Positions 8,757-17,274 of a stretch of 64,000 nt of DNA are shown in pieces. Source of the DNA: Methanofollis formosanus (GTDB lineage Archaea > Halobacteriota > Methanomicrobia > Methanomicrobiales > Methanofollaceae); contig NZ_CP037968.1 of NCBI RefSeq assembly GCF_019633745.1, positions 248,001-312,000 on the forward strand, read 5' to 3'. The translations under genes were made by a program, and so were the position numbers. Under the pieces are notes generated by a model, which saw nothing but the letters and a program-made list of their open reading frames with translations, had not been told where the DNA came from and searched no databases. The first letter of the stretch is position 1; the number at the start of each line of letters is the position of its first letter.

Positions 8757-9025
8757 TCTGGCGGCTGATCATCCTGCCGGGTGCCGAGCGAGACTTCAAC
8801 AGGATCCCGGATCCCGATGCCCGACAGATCAAAGAGGAACTCTATGCCCTGGCAGACGAGCCGTATCCTCGATCTCACGTTAAGAAATTGAGGGGACACC
8901 AGAGCAGTCCGGTGTACTCTCTTCGTGTGGGACATTATCGGGTCATTCTCATCATTGAAGATAATACGATGGTTATCGCCGTGATTGAGATTGGAAACCG
9001 GAGCACGGTTTACCGGAAATATTGA
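8753..9025 (+). CDS. RelE/ParE-family toxin
   Basis: A 90-residue product with the full RelE/ParE pattern: IWRLIILPGAERDFNRIPDPDARQI at the start, the central VKKLRGHQSSPVYSLRVGHYRVILIIEDN and a final strand VIAVIEIGNRSTVYRK. The conserved LRVGxYRV core and a basic/aromatic C-terminus (RSTVYRKY) are those of ribosome-dependent mRNA interferases such as archaeal RelE. It overlaps the antitoxin by 4 bp. A composite repeat element lies directly downstream. Confidence 0.9.
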   Translation: MIWRLIILPGAERDFNRIPDPDARQIKEELYALADEPYPRSHVKKLRGHQSSPVYSLRVGHYRVILIIEDNTMVIAVIEIGNRSTVYRKY

Positions 9026-9053
9026 CACACCGACTCTGGAGAAACGCTCTTGA

Positions 9054-9340
9054 TACGGCTCTGTAGAAATCATCTTGATGGTTCTCTTCGCCGGGGAGCT
9101 GGCCGCCCCCCGAACCCTCCGTGCGAAGATAGGGGGAGGACGACATCCCGTCTTTCAGAATCATTTATTCGGCCTTCCCTGCCCTATCTTCATCACGGGG
9201 GTCCGGGGGCAGAGCCCCCGGCACAAGCATGGGGGAAGGCACGTTGATCGACAGTGCCGCCCTCAATTGCAATATCTTTCCTGTCAACGTGCGTGAAGAT
9301 AGGTGGGGGCGGCTCAACACTTGATTTCTGTTCGCTCCCT
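9054..9340 (+). repeat. composite intergenic element, copy 3
   Basis: Downstream of the toxin gene are a degenerate A-type piece (9091-9143, CCGGGGAG...GAAGATAGGGGGAGG), an intact module B (9172-9240, arms GCCTTCCC/GGGAAGGC, inner hairpin CCGGGGGC-AGA-GCCCCCGG at 9203-9221), and a shortened module A lacking its inner hairpin (9256-9313, GCCGCCC...GGGGGCGGC). The following TCAACACTTGAT.TCTGTTCGCTCCC text recurs after the copy at 13954. This accounts for most of the 9026-9421 gap. Confidence 0.85.
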
Positions 9341-9421
9341 GGTCACATGGAGAAGGATCAAGGATCAGTTCCTTCCACACTCCAGAACGGGGATACGAAC
9401 TTTTATTTCCGATCCAGCCCT

Positions 9422-10474
9422 TCATGGAATCTTTGCCGCGGCTTTCACGGCGAGATCCTCAAGCAGTTCATAATCGGGATCAGGCCCGACGGTCACGAAC
9501 ATCTCATAGAGATCGTATTGCGAGAAGGTGATCACGTAATGAATGTGGTCCTCGGTCGCATTCCGGTCACGTCCGATCAGTTTGAATGCCGCGGAGTTCT
9601 CCCCGATGGCGGGCGGGTCGAGCACTTCGTTTCGTCCGATGGAGTAGGTCTCGTAGTCGGAGTCGACCATTCTGGTGGCATTTCCTTCAGGGAAGGTGAT
9701 GAGTTTCTGCGAGATGACGAGGTCCCCCGGCTTTGGTGCCGGTTCTTCTGAAAAAAATTCTACAAATCCTACGTTCGCCCCGAGTTCTCTCATGGTCGGG
9801 GAGAGGTCCGACTCGGGTATCAACTTGTATCTGGGCGGGGCATAATCTGCGGGAAGATCGTCTTCTGTCAGGAAGAGGTCGAAGAACTCTGTTCTCTGGG
9901 TGTCGGGCGCCGGCGGCGTGGTCGCCACCGGTACAGGGGCATCTATGATGTCATCGGCATGTTCTTCTGCCGGAGGCACCGGCCCGATGAGCAGGATCAC
10001 CGCGATCATGGCGATCACCAGAACATACACTGAGGCCGGCACCCAGAAGAGCCTGCTCTTCCCGGTGAATGCCGCGTCGCCCCGGTTGATTTTGTCCGCC
10101 GTCCTGTAGGCGTCGTATATGGAATGGCCGAGGATCCCGACGACGGCCGCGACGGCGAGCAGGAGCACTGCCGCGGATGCCCAGAACGAGACGAAGAAGA
10201 GCGGCACGACGAGGAAGGTGGCGAGGAGTGCCGTGACTGTGTATGCCCCGAGATAGAAGAGGCCGTCGTCGGTCCGCCCATTATACCACTGTCCCCACCC
10301 GACCCAGAGGAGACTGCAGAGGGCGGCGACCAGGGGGTTGCGGACCGTTCCCCTGTCCGGCGATGAGAGCGGCCCGTGCGGCAGGGTATCGTTCGGGGCC
10401 CCGCAGAACGGGCATGCAGGCAGGCTCTCGTCATAATAGATCGTACAGGAGGGGCATCTTCTGATCGACGGCAT
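9422..10474 (-). CDS. zinc-ribbon membrane protein with extracytoplasmic domain
   Basis: A 350-residue protein in three parts. An N-terminal zinc ribbon (CPSCTIYYDESLPACPFCGAP, residues 8-27) is followed by three or four transmembrane helices (about 48-68, 75-105, 108-125 and 148-170; first LVAALCSLLWVGWGQWYNGR, reminiscent of TM2-domain proteins). After a Pro/Thr-rich linker comes a soluble C-terminal domain of about 170 residues (EFFDLFLTEDDLPADYAPPRYKLIPESDL...). The C-terminal domain has alternating strands and looks like an archaeal surface domain of unknown function. It is convergent with the toxin-antitoxin pair and its trailing repeat. Role unknown. Confidence 0.8.
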   Translation of the reverse strand: MPSIRRCPSCTIYYDESLPACPFCGAPNDTLPHGPLSSPDRGTVRNPLVAALCSLLWVGWGQWYNGRTDDGLFYLGAYTVTALLATFLVVPLFFVSFWASAAVLLLAVAAVVGILGHSIYDAYRTADKINRGDAAFTGKSRLFWVPASVYVLVIAMIAVILLIGPVPPAEEHADDIIDAPVPVATTPPAPDTQRTEFFDLFLTEDDLPADYAPPRYKLIPESDLSPTMRELGANVGFVEFFSEEPAPKPGDLVISQKLITFPEGNATRMVDSDYETYSIGRNEVLDPPAIGENSAAFKLIGRDRNATEDHIHYVITFSQYDLYEMFVTVGPDPDYELLEDLAVKAAAKIP

Positions 10475-10538
10475 GCATCAACTCTGATGAGAGAATGCCG
10501 CCGCACCTAATGTGCCTGTTGATGTTCTTTTCAACCTC

Positions 10539-11402
10539 TTACTCCCTCTCCGGGCAGACCGACCCGGGGCGGGTCGCCGGGTTCTGGAGGTACTCCATCA
10601 CCCTCGCGATCACTTCGGGGTTCCTGGGCAGGCCGATATGGCAGTATTGTTCGGGCCGCTCTGCCAGGGCCACAGGGTCTGCCGGGAGGATGTCCATGCC
10701 TGCGCCCCGCAGGTACGAGTCGGTGAGCGGCACGATGCCGTCGCCAGCATAGGTCGTCAGCCACTCGCCGTCGGGGCCGAGGGTCCAGGTCTTTCCCTCG
10801 AAACAGGGGAAGAAGGCAGGGGTGGCCGTGAGGTTCGCGGCAAGGATCAGCCTGTACGCAATGTCGTCGCGGCCCTTCGCACCCCGCAGCGCGGCGATGG
10901 TCCTGCTGCCCGGCCTGAACTCCTGCACGATGACGTCGTCTTCGGGGTCGAAGGTGCGGGGCACGAAGACCCCGGCCAGGCGGTCGACGACCTCGGGGCC
11001 GTACTCGGGATCGCTGAAGAGTTCGGCAATGGAAGATCCGTTGTTCGGCGGCCCGAGGCCGATCAACTGCCCGACCCGCTCCTCCCGCCGTCCCCCGTCG
11101 ATCACCTCCAGGAGGTAGCGGGCGATGCAGGTTCCCATCGAGTGGCAGACGATGTCCACAGGTCCGGCATACCCGGTCTCGTCCCGCGTCAGGGCGAGGA
11201 AGTCCCCGAACGCCGCGGCGGTCTCGCCGGGTACGGCGTCGCCCATCTCGCTGTGGTCATAGATCCAGTACGGTATCTTTGCCGCCTCAAGGTGCGGTAT
11301 CAGGCGTTTCCAGACGCCGGGATGACTCCTCCACCCGTGGACCAGTACGGCCGGACAGCTTTCTCGCCGCATCTCGCGATTTCTCTCTCCCTGAAACACC
11401 AT
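10539..11402 (-). CDS. lipase-like alpha/beta hydrolase
   Basis: A 287-residue serine hydrolase. The strand-loop CPAVLVHGWRSHPGVWKRL is the oxyanion-hole HG motif, and VDIVCHSMGTCIARYLLE carries the nucleophile elbow (G/C-H-S-M-G). A later DGIVPLTDSYL supplies the likely acidic residue, and YCHIGLPRNPEVI the catalytic His. The pattern resembles PGAP1/LipA-type lipases. No signal peptide is evident, so it is probably cytoplasmic. Start ATG 11402 is preferred because the element at 11427-11452 gives a TATA box about 27 nt upstream; an earlier in-frame ATG at 11447 would lie inside that promoter. The substrate cannot be stated. Confidence 0.85.
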   Translation of the reverse strand: MVFQGERNREMRRESCPAVLVHGWRSHPGVWKRLIPHLEAAKIPYWIYDHSEMGDAVPGETAAAFGDFLALTRDETGYAGPVDIVCHSMGTCIARYLLEVIDGGRREERVGQLIGLGPPNNGSSIAELFSDPEYGPEVVDRLAGVFVPRTFDPEDDVIVQEFRPGSRTIAALRGAKGRDDIAYRLILAANLTATPAFFPCFEGKTWTLGPDGEWLTTYAGDGIVPLTDSYLRGAGMDILPADPVALAERPEQYCHIGLPRNPEVIARVMEYLQNPATRPGSVCPERE

Positions 11403-11426
11403 GAGCCTTTGGTCCGGTCCGGGGAA

Positions 11427-11452
11427 GAGATATATGGCATGGCCCATATCTC
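11427..11452. promoter_or_regulatory. shared divergent promoter with inverted repeat
   Basis: GAGATAT (11427-11433) and ATATCTC (11446-11452) are perfect inverted arms. A TATATGG core (11431-11437) reads as a TATA box on both strands. It lies about 27 nt from the hydrolase start (11402, minus) and about 24 nt from the HEAT-repeat start (11461, plus). One TATA region therefore probably serves both genes. Confidence 0.6.
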
Positions 11453-11460
11453 AGCGGCAT

Positions 11461-12039
11461 ATGGACCGCACGATCCGGGCATTTGAGAAGGAGTCCTGGG
11501 ACTGGAGAGAGGAGTTCACCGACCTTGGCGACGACGCCGGGGCGTCCTTGATAGAGAAACTCTCCGACGACGATATCGCCGTGCGGTGGAAGGCCGCCTG
11601 GGCCCTCGGCCATCTCGGCGACCCCCGCGCCGTCGACCCTCTCATCGCCTCCCTGGACTTCACCGCTCCTGTCGTCAGGGAGGAGGGGGAGTTCACCCTG
11701 AATATGGCCGCCGCCTGGACCCTCGGAAAACTGAAAGACTCTCGGGCGGTCGAACCCCTGATCCGGGGCCTCTCAAGCGCCTGCTCCGACTATGTCTGGG
11801 TCGCGGCCTGGGCCCTCGGCGAGATCGGGGACAGGCGTGCGATCGGGCCCCTGCAGAAGGCGCGGGAGCGGGACGAGTTCGAGTGTGTCTGGCAGAGTGA
11901 CGCCTCGTGGAGCGGACGGGTGACCGATCCTGCCGAAAAAGTCGTCCTCGCCTCCATCACGGAGCGGACGTTTCACACCCCGGAGACGCCGGTCGAGAAG
12001 GCGCTCGAAAAGTTGGGTGAGATAAAGGATTTCACCTGA
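11461..12039 (+). CDS. HEAT-repeat (PBS-lyase type) protein
   Basis: 192 residues of HEAT/PBS-lyase repeats. Visible units are VRWKAAWALGHLGDPRAVDPLIASL, NMAAAWTLGKLKDSRAVEPLIRGL and VWVAAWALGEIGDRRAIGPLQKA, each an alpha-helical pair. Such short arrays act as protein-binding scaffolds; some methanogen members adjoin modified-tetrapyrrole or signalling genes, but no such neighbour is here. The start is set by the promoter at 11427-11452; ATG 11401 in the same frame would lie upstream of the TATA. Confidence 0.85.
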   Translation: MDRTIRAFEKESWDWREEFTDLGDDAGASLIEKLSDDDIAVRWKAAWALGHLGDPRAVDPLIASLDFTAPVVREEGEFTLNMAAAWTLGKLKDSRAVEPLIRGLSSACSDYVWVAAWALGEIGDRRAIGPLQKARERDEFECVWQSDASWSGRVTDPAEKVVLASITERTFHTPETPVEKALEKLGEIKDFT

Positions 12040-12063
12040 TCCGTTCGGTAGTGCCGCGGGGAT

Positions 12064-12744
12064 TTACCCCTTCTTCCCCTTTCCGTCCTGACCTTTTGTT
12101 TTTGTGTACTTTCTCGGGATAGCTTGAATGATCTCCCGGCCTTTCTCGGATTTTAATACCGTGAGCACTGCATTCTCAAGCACATCGCTATCAATTTCGA
12201 TCGTGATCTTCCCCCTGTTTGCGGGGTGAGGTACGGGATCTTCGATTTGAGGAGTTGGTTTCTCCCCTCTCTTTTCGGTGAGAGGACCTACATATTCCGG
12301 GATGTCGAACTTCACGCCGTCGATCTGAGCCCCGCGAGTTTGAATTACAATCACCCGACTATGTGCGGTCAATTTCTTTTTCTCGGTGACATTAATGATA
12401 TTCGCCAACATCTCCCGGTATCCCTGGTGACATGCGGGACAATCACAGAAACCCAGTTTCCTTTTACCGCTGGCAAAAACCAGAATAAGATTCATGAAGA
12501 GTGGAAAGGACATCTCATGCGAGTCACAGAGAGTACGGATCGCACACCAGTGAATGACGTCCCCGTCTTTCGGAGAATCTTTTTGCAAGGTGGATTTTTT
12601 TCCGTTTCGGGAGGGTCGAGATTTTTCGATCATGATCTCGGGTTCGTCCGGGCTTTTTGCCTCCCGTAAATCGACACCACACATGCCACAAAAAGAATTG
12701 GTATCACCAATGTCATTCCCGCAAATATCACATTTTCTTTGCAT
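12064..12744 (-). CDS. zinc-ribbon protein of unknown function
   Basis: A 226-residue soluble protein. The N-terminus MQRKCDICGNDIGDTNSFCGMCGVDL is a double-CxxC zinc ribbon. A basic Ser/Lys linker and a central domain with further Cys (FCDCPACHQGYREMLANIINV) follow. An RVIVIQTRGAQIDGVKFDIPEYVGP segment leads to a helical lysine-rich end (KYTKTKGQDGKGKKG). The start ATG 12744 is chosen because the zinc ribbon begins there and an ATAATATTT TATA-like box lies about 26 nt upstream; the longer frame upstream would add an unlikely Ile-rich stretch. The Lys-rich tail suggests nucleic-acid contact, but this is inference. Confidence 0.7.
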   Translation of the reverse strand: MQRKCDICGNDIGDTNSFCGMCGVDLREAKSPDEPEIMIEKSRPSRNGKKSTLQKDSPKDGDVIHWCAIRTLCDSHEMSFPLFMNLILVFASGKRKLGFCDCPACHQGYREMLANIINVTEKKKLTAHSRVIVIQTRGAQIDGVKFDIPEYVGPLTEKRGEKPTPQIEDPVPHPANRGKITIEIDSDVLENAVLTVLKSEKGREIIQAIPRKYTKTKGQDGKGKKG

Positions 12745-12890
12745 AAAATGAACTAGAAATATTATCTGACAGATAATGATGCCCATCATGGAAATCGGGT
12801 GTGCCCACGAATTTGTGATAGTTCCATCATCTGCATGTTGAATCACACCGACGGTCATGCAGGTATCGGCGGCCCCGGATAATTCACAAT

Positions 12891-12914
12891 AGGAATCTAA
12901 AGATAACGATTCCT
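12891..12914. repeat. 7-bp inverted repeat in AT-rich gap
   Basis: AGGAATC (12891-12897) and GATTCCT (12908-12914) form a perfect inverted repeat in the 353-bp gap (12745-13097) between the zinc-ribbon and HEPN-like genes. Apart from this and AT-rich promoter-like sequence before 13098, nothing was seen in the gap. Confidence 0.5.
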
Positions 12915-13097
12915 CTTTCTCTCTATCGCGAACAGATGTGAGGAGACGACGATTTCGATGGTCAATCTAGAGGGGGGCATTGACATTTTACTGGCAGGGT
13001 ATGTTGCCCATGTACAAATATTACAATAATATGGCCAAAATTACAAAATAGAGGCAAAAAGAAAGGAATATATTAAGAAAAAACATCTGATCGGATA

Positions 13098-13754
13098 ATG
13101 CAAGAGAGCCAACAAGAATCCCTAGCAAGGTATTACCGTGAAAAGTTGCACTTTGACGGAGGTTCTCAAGAAGATATTGAAATACCATTTGAAATAACAT
13201 CTCATCAGTATCTAAAATATTCTGAAGACGATTTAAACAGCGATTTAATACACAAATATATAAACTGTCTTTCAAATGTAAAACGGGCAATCCACTGTCA
13301 AATAGACTCTCTTCTGTACGTTTTCGACTTATATGATCATGCAATTGAAAAAAGATGGGATTTTCCAAAAAAAGTAGATCATTTAAAACAAATTGGTGTA
13401 ATAACACCACGGATCTTAGGAAAAATAAATAAAAATCGAAATTTACTGGAACATGAATATCTGAACCCAAATGCAGATGTTGTAGAAGATGCTCTTGATG
13501 TTGCAAAACTTTTTGTGGGTTATACAGATCGATTTTTAAAACGTCCATTCATTGATGCAAGTTTCGTGAACGAAGCAGATACGTTATGCGTCAACATCGA
13601 GCTGAATCGTTTAGATAAAAGATTTGCCATAAGTGAAATAAATACAACAAAGAAAGGAGAGCGCGAAGTAATCGAATTTGAAATATCCTCAGACTCTGAA
13701 GATTATATGCTCTTTTTGAAGTTTTGGATAATACACCTTAGCGAAATCAAATAA
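13098..13754 (+). CDS. HEPN-like protein, AT-rich, probably acquired
   Basis: A 218-residue soluble protein. After an N-terminal acidic region, residues 50-150 are helical (KYINCLSNVKRAIHCQIDSL...VVEDALDVAKLFVGYTDRFLK). They include NKNRNLLEHEY, where R114-N115 and H119 fit the Rx4-6H signature of HEPN-fold ribonucleases. A basic/beta C-terminus (residues 155-218) follows. Base and codon use are strikingly unlike the neighbours: the gene is AT-rich, with AAA/ATA/TTA codons common, indicating transfer. HEPN proteins are frequent in defence and toxin-antitoxin systems, usually next to an MNT nucleotidyltransferase; none is adjacent here, so it may be solitary or an abortive-infection effector. 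Confidence 0.65.
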   Translation: MQESQQESLARYYREKLHFDGGSQEDIEIPFEITSHQYLKYSEDDLNSDLIHKYINCLSNVKRAIHCQIDSLLYVFDLYDHAIEKRWDFPKKVDHLKQIGVITPRILGKINKNRNLLEHEYLNPNADVVEDALDVAKLFVGYTDRFLKRPFIDASFVNEADTLCVNIELNRLDKRFAISEINTTKKGEREVIEFEISSDSEDYMLFLKFWIIHLSEIK

Positions 13755-13849
13755 ATTGAAAATTGATTTCGTCGAAATCCATCCTCAAAAAAGTACATAA
13801 CCGATAGACCGAGATCAAAAACTATACCCTCTTAATCCCCTCATTCACA

Positions 13850-14130
13850 ATAAGAGGTCATCCCAAAAGTATTCACGCTTGAACCATCCCCAGGATCAAA
13901 AACATTTTTTGACTCTGTAAAATTGCTTTTTCGGAGTGCGAGTGGGGGGGTTGGCCGCCCCCGTCGCAGGATCTTCATCGCCATATCGTGCCTGGGGGCC
14001 GTGCCCCCCGATCCCCCGATGAAGATCGGTGGGGGCGGCTCAACACTTGATATCTGTTCGCTCCCCGGTAACAAGCAGAAGGATCGCCCCTTCCACACAC
14101 AACAGGCGATGAGAACACCGGCAAAGACCG
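13850..14130 (+). repeat. composite intergenic element, copy 4
   Basis: Fills most of the 430-bp gap between the HEPN-like and GNAT genes. The 5' flank TCATCCCAAAAGTATTCACGC resembles the flank of copies 1 and 2. Module A spans 13954-14039: arms GCCGCCCCC / GGGGGCGGC, inner hairpin around 13991-14010 with loop near CGT, then CCGATGAAGATCGG. The 3' flank TCAACACTTGATATCTGTTCGC matches that after 9313. Module B is absent. Same orientation as the upstream HEPN gene. Confidence 0.85.
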
Positions 14131-14185
14131 ATCGAATAATATCGACCAGATAAAAAGAAACCATACGTGCACGAGATATGATACA

Positions 14186-14716
14186 ATGAAACCGCCCCTC
14201 TGTATCCAGACAAAATCAGCATCTCTTCGTCCCTGGGAGAGAAATGATGCACCCGCCCTTGCACGCCATGCGAACAATCCGGATATCGCGGGTTCTATGC
14301 GGGACGGCTTCCCCTCCCCCTATACCCTGAACGATGCCGAAAATTTCATACATATGGCATCCGGCACGTCGTCCGCGATCCTGCTCGCAATAGAGGTGGA
14401 CGGAGAGGCTGCCGGAGGGATCGGTGTCACCCCTCTGGACGACGTGTACCGAAATACGGCAGAGATCGGGTACTGGCTGGCAGCACCCTATCAGGGCAGG
14501 GGAATTGTTACCGAAGCAGTGAAGGCTCTCGTACCAATTGCCTTCGAGCGTCTGGACGTTGTCAGAATTCAGGCGGGAATCTTTGAGAACAACCGTGCAT
14601 CAGCGCGTGTCCTTGAAAAATGCGGTTTTCAACGGGAGGCCGTGCATAAAAAAGCGATCACAAAGAACGGGGCGATCATGGACGAAGTGATATACGCTTG
14701 TTTCAGGGACGAATAA
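14186..14716 (+). CDS. GNAT acetyltransferase, RimJ/RimL type
   Basis: A 176-residue N-acetyltransferase. It opens with the family's ASLRPWERNDAPALARHANNPDI. It has IGYWLAAPYQGRGIVTEAVKALV (acetyl-CoA pyrophosphate-binding Q/RxxGxG/A motif on the central helix) and ends with the VRIQAGIFENNRASARVLEKCGFQREAVHKKA segment of RimJ/RimL-like enzymes. These acetylate N-terminal or small-molecule amines; the substrate is not evident from context. An upstream AT-rich stretch around 14130-14160 likely holds the promoter. Confidence 0.9.
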   Translation: MKPPLCIQTKSASLRPWERNDAPALARHANNPDIAGSMRDGFPSPYTLNDAENFIHMASGTSSAILLAIEVDGEAAGGIGVTPLDDVYRNTAEIGYWLAAPYQGRGIVTEAVKALVPIAFERLDVVRIQAGIFENNRASARVLEKCGFQREAVHKKAITKNGAIMDEVIYACFRDE

Positions 14717-14793
14717 ATGCAAAAACGATGGGATGGTTCATCTTCGAACGGCTTTGTTGAAATCATCTGGGTGGCTATCTCTGGGGAAAACGG

Positions 14794-15126
14794 TCAGTAT
14801 CCGAACCGCCGCTCATAGGTCGTGTGGTCCAGCCACTCGATGATCACCACGATCGTTTCCCCGTCGCTGGCCACGGTATAGATCAGGCGCCAGGAGTCGG
14901 TCAGGTTGTACTTCCAGAGATTCTGGATCGAAGAATGGCACCGCCGATACGCCTTCGGCACCTGCTTTTTCTGGATCTGGACGCCACGGAAGGCGTTCTC
15001 TGAGAGGGCGTCGAACGCCCGGTCAAGAATCGCCGAGAGTTTCTGGTCCTCGGAGCGGCGTGAATGTTTCAGGGCGACAAAAGAATCCCTGACATTCTCG
15101 TCGGCAAAAAAGATCTTCGCCTTCAT
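14794..15126 (-). CDS. RelE-like toxin
   Basis: A 110-residue basic protein with a RelE/YoeB-like arrangement: helical start (ENVRDSFVALKHSRRSEDQKLSAILDRAFDAL), a middle with QKKQVPKAYRRCHSSIQNLWKYNLTDSWRLIYTV, and the closing VIIEWLDHTTYERRFGY. The NLWKYNLTDSWRLIYTV...E-W-x-D-H-x-x-YERRFGY core is the archaeal RelE-like toxin pattern. It overlaps the upstream HTH gene by 4 bp and is co-transcribed with it. This suggests a toxin-antitoxin pair with a winged-helix partner in place of the usual RHH antitoxin. Confidence 0.75.
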   Translation of the reverse strand: MKAKIFFADENVRDSFVALKHSRRSEDQKLSAILDRAFDALSENAFRGVQIQKKQVPKAYRRCHSSIQNLWKYNLTDSWRLIYTVASDGETIVVIIEWLDHTTYERRFGY

Positions 15127-15392
15127 CGGATCTGCAGGTCGTCACGCCCCAGGTAGCGTCGCGTGAGGTCGGGGTCGAAGATCCAGCAGACCTTGCCTCC
15201 TGCATCGATTGCAATCTTGTTCGACTCGATGAGATAGTCGATCACCGTCTTAAAGGTCTGGTACATGGTTTTTCTGGGGAGACTGGACCACATGGCACGG
15301 CGCCGGTATTCGCCGCTGTGCTCCCGGGCGAAGTCCTCGATCATGCGGATGGTCTCCAGGGTGGGTGAGTGCGAGGCGGTGGAGGTGGACAT
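15123..15392 (-). CDS. winged-helix partner (putative antitoxin) of RelE-like toxin
   Basis: An 89-residue protein. Residues 12-80 (LETIRMIEDFAREHSGEYRRRAMWSSLPRKTMYQTFKTVIDYLIESNKIAIDAGGKVCWIFDP) have the helix-helix-recognition helix-beta wing order of a small winged HTH. It ends in ATGA overlapping the toxin start. The AT-rich GTTATATATAGTTATAC at about 15408-15425, just upstream, is the likely promoter. DNA binding and autoregulation are inferred. Confidence 0.7.
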   Translation of the reverse strand: MSTSTASHSPTLETIRMIEDFAREHSGEYRRRAMWSSLPRKTMYQTFKTVIDYLIESNKIAIDAGGKVCWIFDPDLTRRYLGRDDLQIR

Positions 15393-15535
15393 GGGCGATC
15401 GTTTGGTGTATAACTATATATAACAAATGGGGACGCCCATGGGAGAGGACCTCCTCTCCTCAGCCCGAAACCGCTGTGAGGAGAGGGAGTCCTTCCCATC
15501 CCCGTCTATCGAGAGGAAAGCCCCCGGAGAAATTC

Positions 15536-16900
15536 TCAATTTTTGAAACTATGAATCGGCGCCGGGATCCTCCCGCCGCGGTTCACGAACGCCTCGCAGC
15601 CGAAGGGGTTGACCTGCTGCACCGGCGCATACCCGAGCAGCCCGCCGAACTCCACCGTGTCGCCGACCTCTTTCCCGATGACCGGGATGAGCCGGACGGC
15701 GGTCGTCTTCTGGTTGATCATGCCGATCGCCGCCTCGTCGGCGATGATGCCGGCGATGGTGGTGGCCGGGGTATCGCCAGGGATCGCGATCATGTCCAGG
15801 CCGACCGAGCAGACGCAGGTCATCGCCTCGAGTTTCTCGATCGAGAGGGCCCCGCGGTTGACGGCGTCGATCATGCCCTGGTCCTCGCTGACCGGGATGA
15901 AGGCGCCGCTCAGTCCGCCGACAAACGAACTGGCCATCACCCCTCCCTTCTTCACCTGGTCGTTGAGGAGCGCGAGCGCCGCCGTCGTGCCCGGCGCACC
16001 GACCGACTCCAGGCCCATCTCCTCCAGGATCCCGGCCACGCTGTCGCCCACCGCCGGTGTCGGTGCGAGCGAAAGGTCGACGATCCCGAACGGCACCCCG
16101 AGCCGCTCCGAGGCCTCCTGGGCCACCAGTTGCCCGACGCGGGTGACCTTGAAGGCCGTCTTCTTCACGGTCTCGCAGAGCACCTCGAAGTTCTCGCTCC
16201 GCACGCCTTCGAGGGCGTGCTTCACCACGCCCGGCCCGCTGACGCCCACGTTGATGACCGCGTCCGCCTCGGTCACGCCGTGGAAGGCCCCGGCCATGAA
16301 GGGGTTGTCGTCGGGGGCGTTGCAGAAGACGACGAGTTTTGCACACCCAAGAGAACTGTCCTCTTTCGTCGCCTCGGCCGTCTCCAGCACGATCTCGCCC
16401 ATCAGTTTCACGGCGTCCATGTTGATGCCGGTCCTGGTGGACCCGACATTCACCGAACTGCAGACCCGCTCCGTGGATGCGAGGGCCTCCGGGATGGAGC
16501 GGATGAGATTCTCGTCGGCCTTCGTCATGCCCTTGGAGACGAGCGCGGAGTAGCCTCCCAGGAAGTTCACCCCGGTCTCCTTCGCGGCCCGGTCAAGGGT
16601 CTCTGCGATCGTCACGAAGTCCTCGGGAGAGGTGCAGGCCCGTCCTCCCACCAGGGCGATGGGGGTGACGGAGATGCGTTTGTTGACGATCGGAATGCCG
16701 TATTCAAGTTCGATCTCCCTGCCCGTCGAGACGAGGTCTCGTGCGACGCGGGTGATCTTCTCGTAGATATTTCGGTTGAGGGTGTCCAGGTCGGCGTCGA
16801 TGCAGTCGAGAAGACTGATGCCCAGCGTGATGGTGCGGACATCGAGCTTCTCCTGCTCGATCATCGTGTTCGTCTCGTTGACCTCTAAGAGATTGATCAT
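15536..16900 (-). CDS. UPF0210 (PFL-like, DUF711) protein
   Basis: A 454-residue member of the UPF0210/DUF711 family, structurally related to pyruvate-formate-lyase-type barrels but of unknown reaction. Recognisable segments are [29 protein letters not shown] near the start, [62 protein letters not shown], and the C-terminal [44 protein letters not shown] 16900 leaves 11 bp after the ACT-domain gene; the pair (UPF0237 then UPF0210) is a conserved two-gene operon in many bacteria and archaea. This argues for ligand-controlled activity, with the ACT protein as sensor. Confidence 0.93.
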   Translation of the reverse strand: MINLLEVNETNTMIEQEKLDVRTITLGISLLDCIDADLDTLNRNIYEKITRVARDLVSTGREIELEYGIPIVNKRISVTPIALVGGRACTSPEDFVTIAETLDRAAKETGVNFLGGYSALVSKGMTKADENLIRSIPEALASTERVCSSVNVGSTRTGINMDAVKLMGEIVLETAEATKEDSSLGCAKLVVFCNAPDDNPFMAGAFHGVTEADAVINVGVSGPGVVKHALEGVRSENFEVLCETVKKTAFKVTRVGQLVAQEASERLGVPFGIVDLSLAPTPAVGDSVAGILEEMGLESVGAPGTTAALALLNDQVKKGGVMASSFVGGLSGAFIPVSEDQGMIDAVNRGALSIEKLEAMTCVCSVGLDMIAIPGDTPATTIAGIIADEAAIGMINQKTTAVRLIPVIGKEVGDTVEFGGLLGYAPVQQVNPFGCEAFVNRGGRIPAPIHSFKN

Positions 16901-16911
16901 CGGCACGCCTC

Positions 16912-17184
16912 TCAGATCCGGTGCATTTTCGTAAAGATGTCCTCGCGCTGGCACCGGATCCTGACCCCGATCTCATCGCCGAGCGCCTCGAGTTCATTGA
17001 CCATCTCGCCGAAGGGTTTGGTTGACCTGCCGGTGTCGACGATCATCATCATATTGAAGTAACCCTGCACGATGGTCTGGGAGATGTCCTCGACATTCAC
17101 CTGGTTCTCCGCGAGATAGGTGCAGACCTTCGCAATGATCCCGACGGTGTCTCTGCCCACGACCGTGATGATGGTTTTTTTCAT
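16912..17184 (-). CDS. ACT-domain protein, UPF0237
   Basis: A 90-residue single ACT domain starting [43 protein letters not shown], the classic beta-alpha-beta with VGxDxxGIIA. ACT domains bind amino acids or related small molecules and regulate partners; this subfamily (UPF0237, GcvR-like) is regularly coupled to UPF0210, which follows 11 bp later. The start ATG 17184 is set by the domain; the open frame upstream has no family similarity. Confidence 0.93.
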   Translation of the reverse strand: MKKTIITVVGRDTVGIIAKVCTYLAENQVNVEDISQTIVQGYFNMMMIVDTGRSTKPFGEMVNELEALGDEIGVRIRCQREDIFTKMHRI

Positions 17185-17274
17185 GCCCTGGCACATCCTG
17201 GTAATACATTGGTGTTCTCTCAAGATTAATTTCGTCGCAGAGGAAACACCGGGCAGGTCTGAGACGATCGCTTC

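Noticed and set aside
9075-9425. Short open frames in the gap after the toxin gene
   Set aside because: They are covered by repeat modules B and A and have no independent support.
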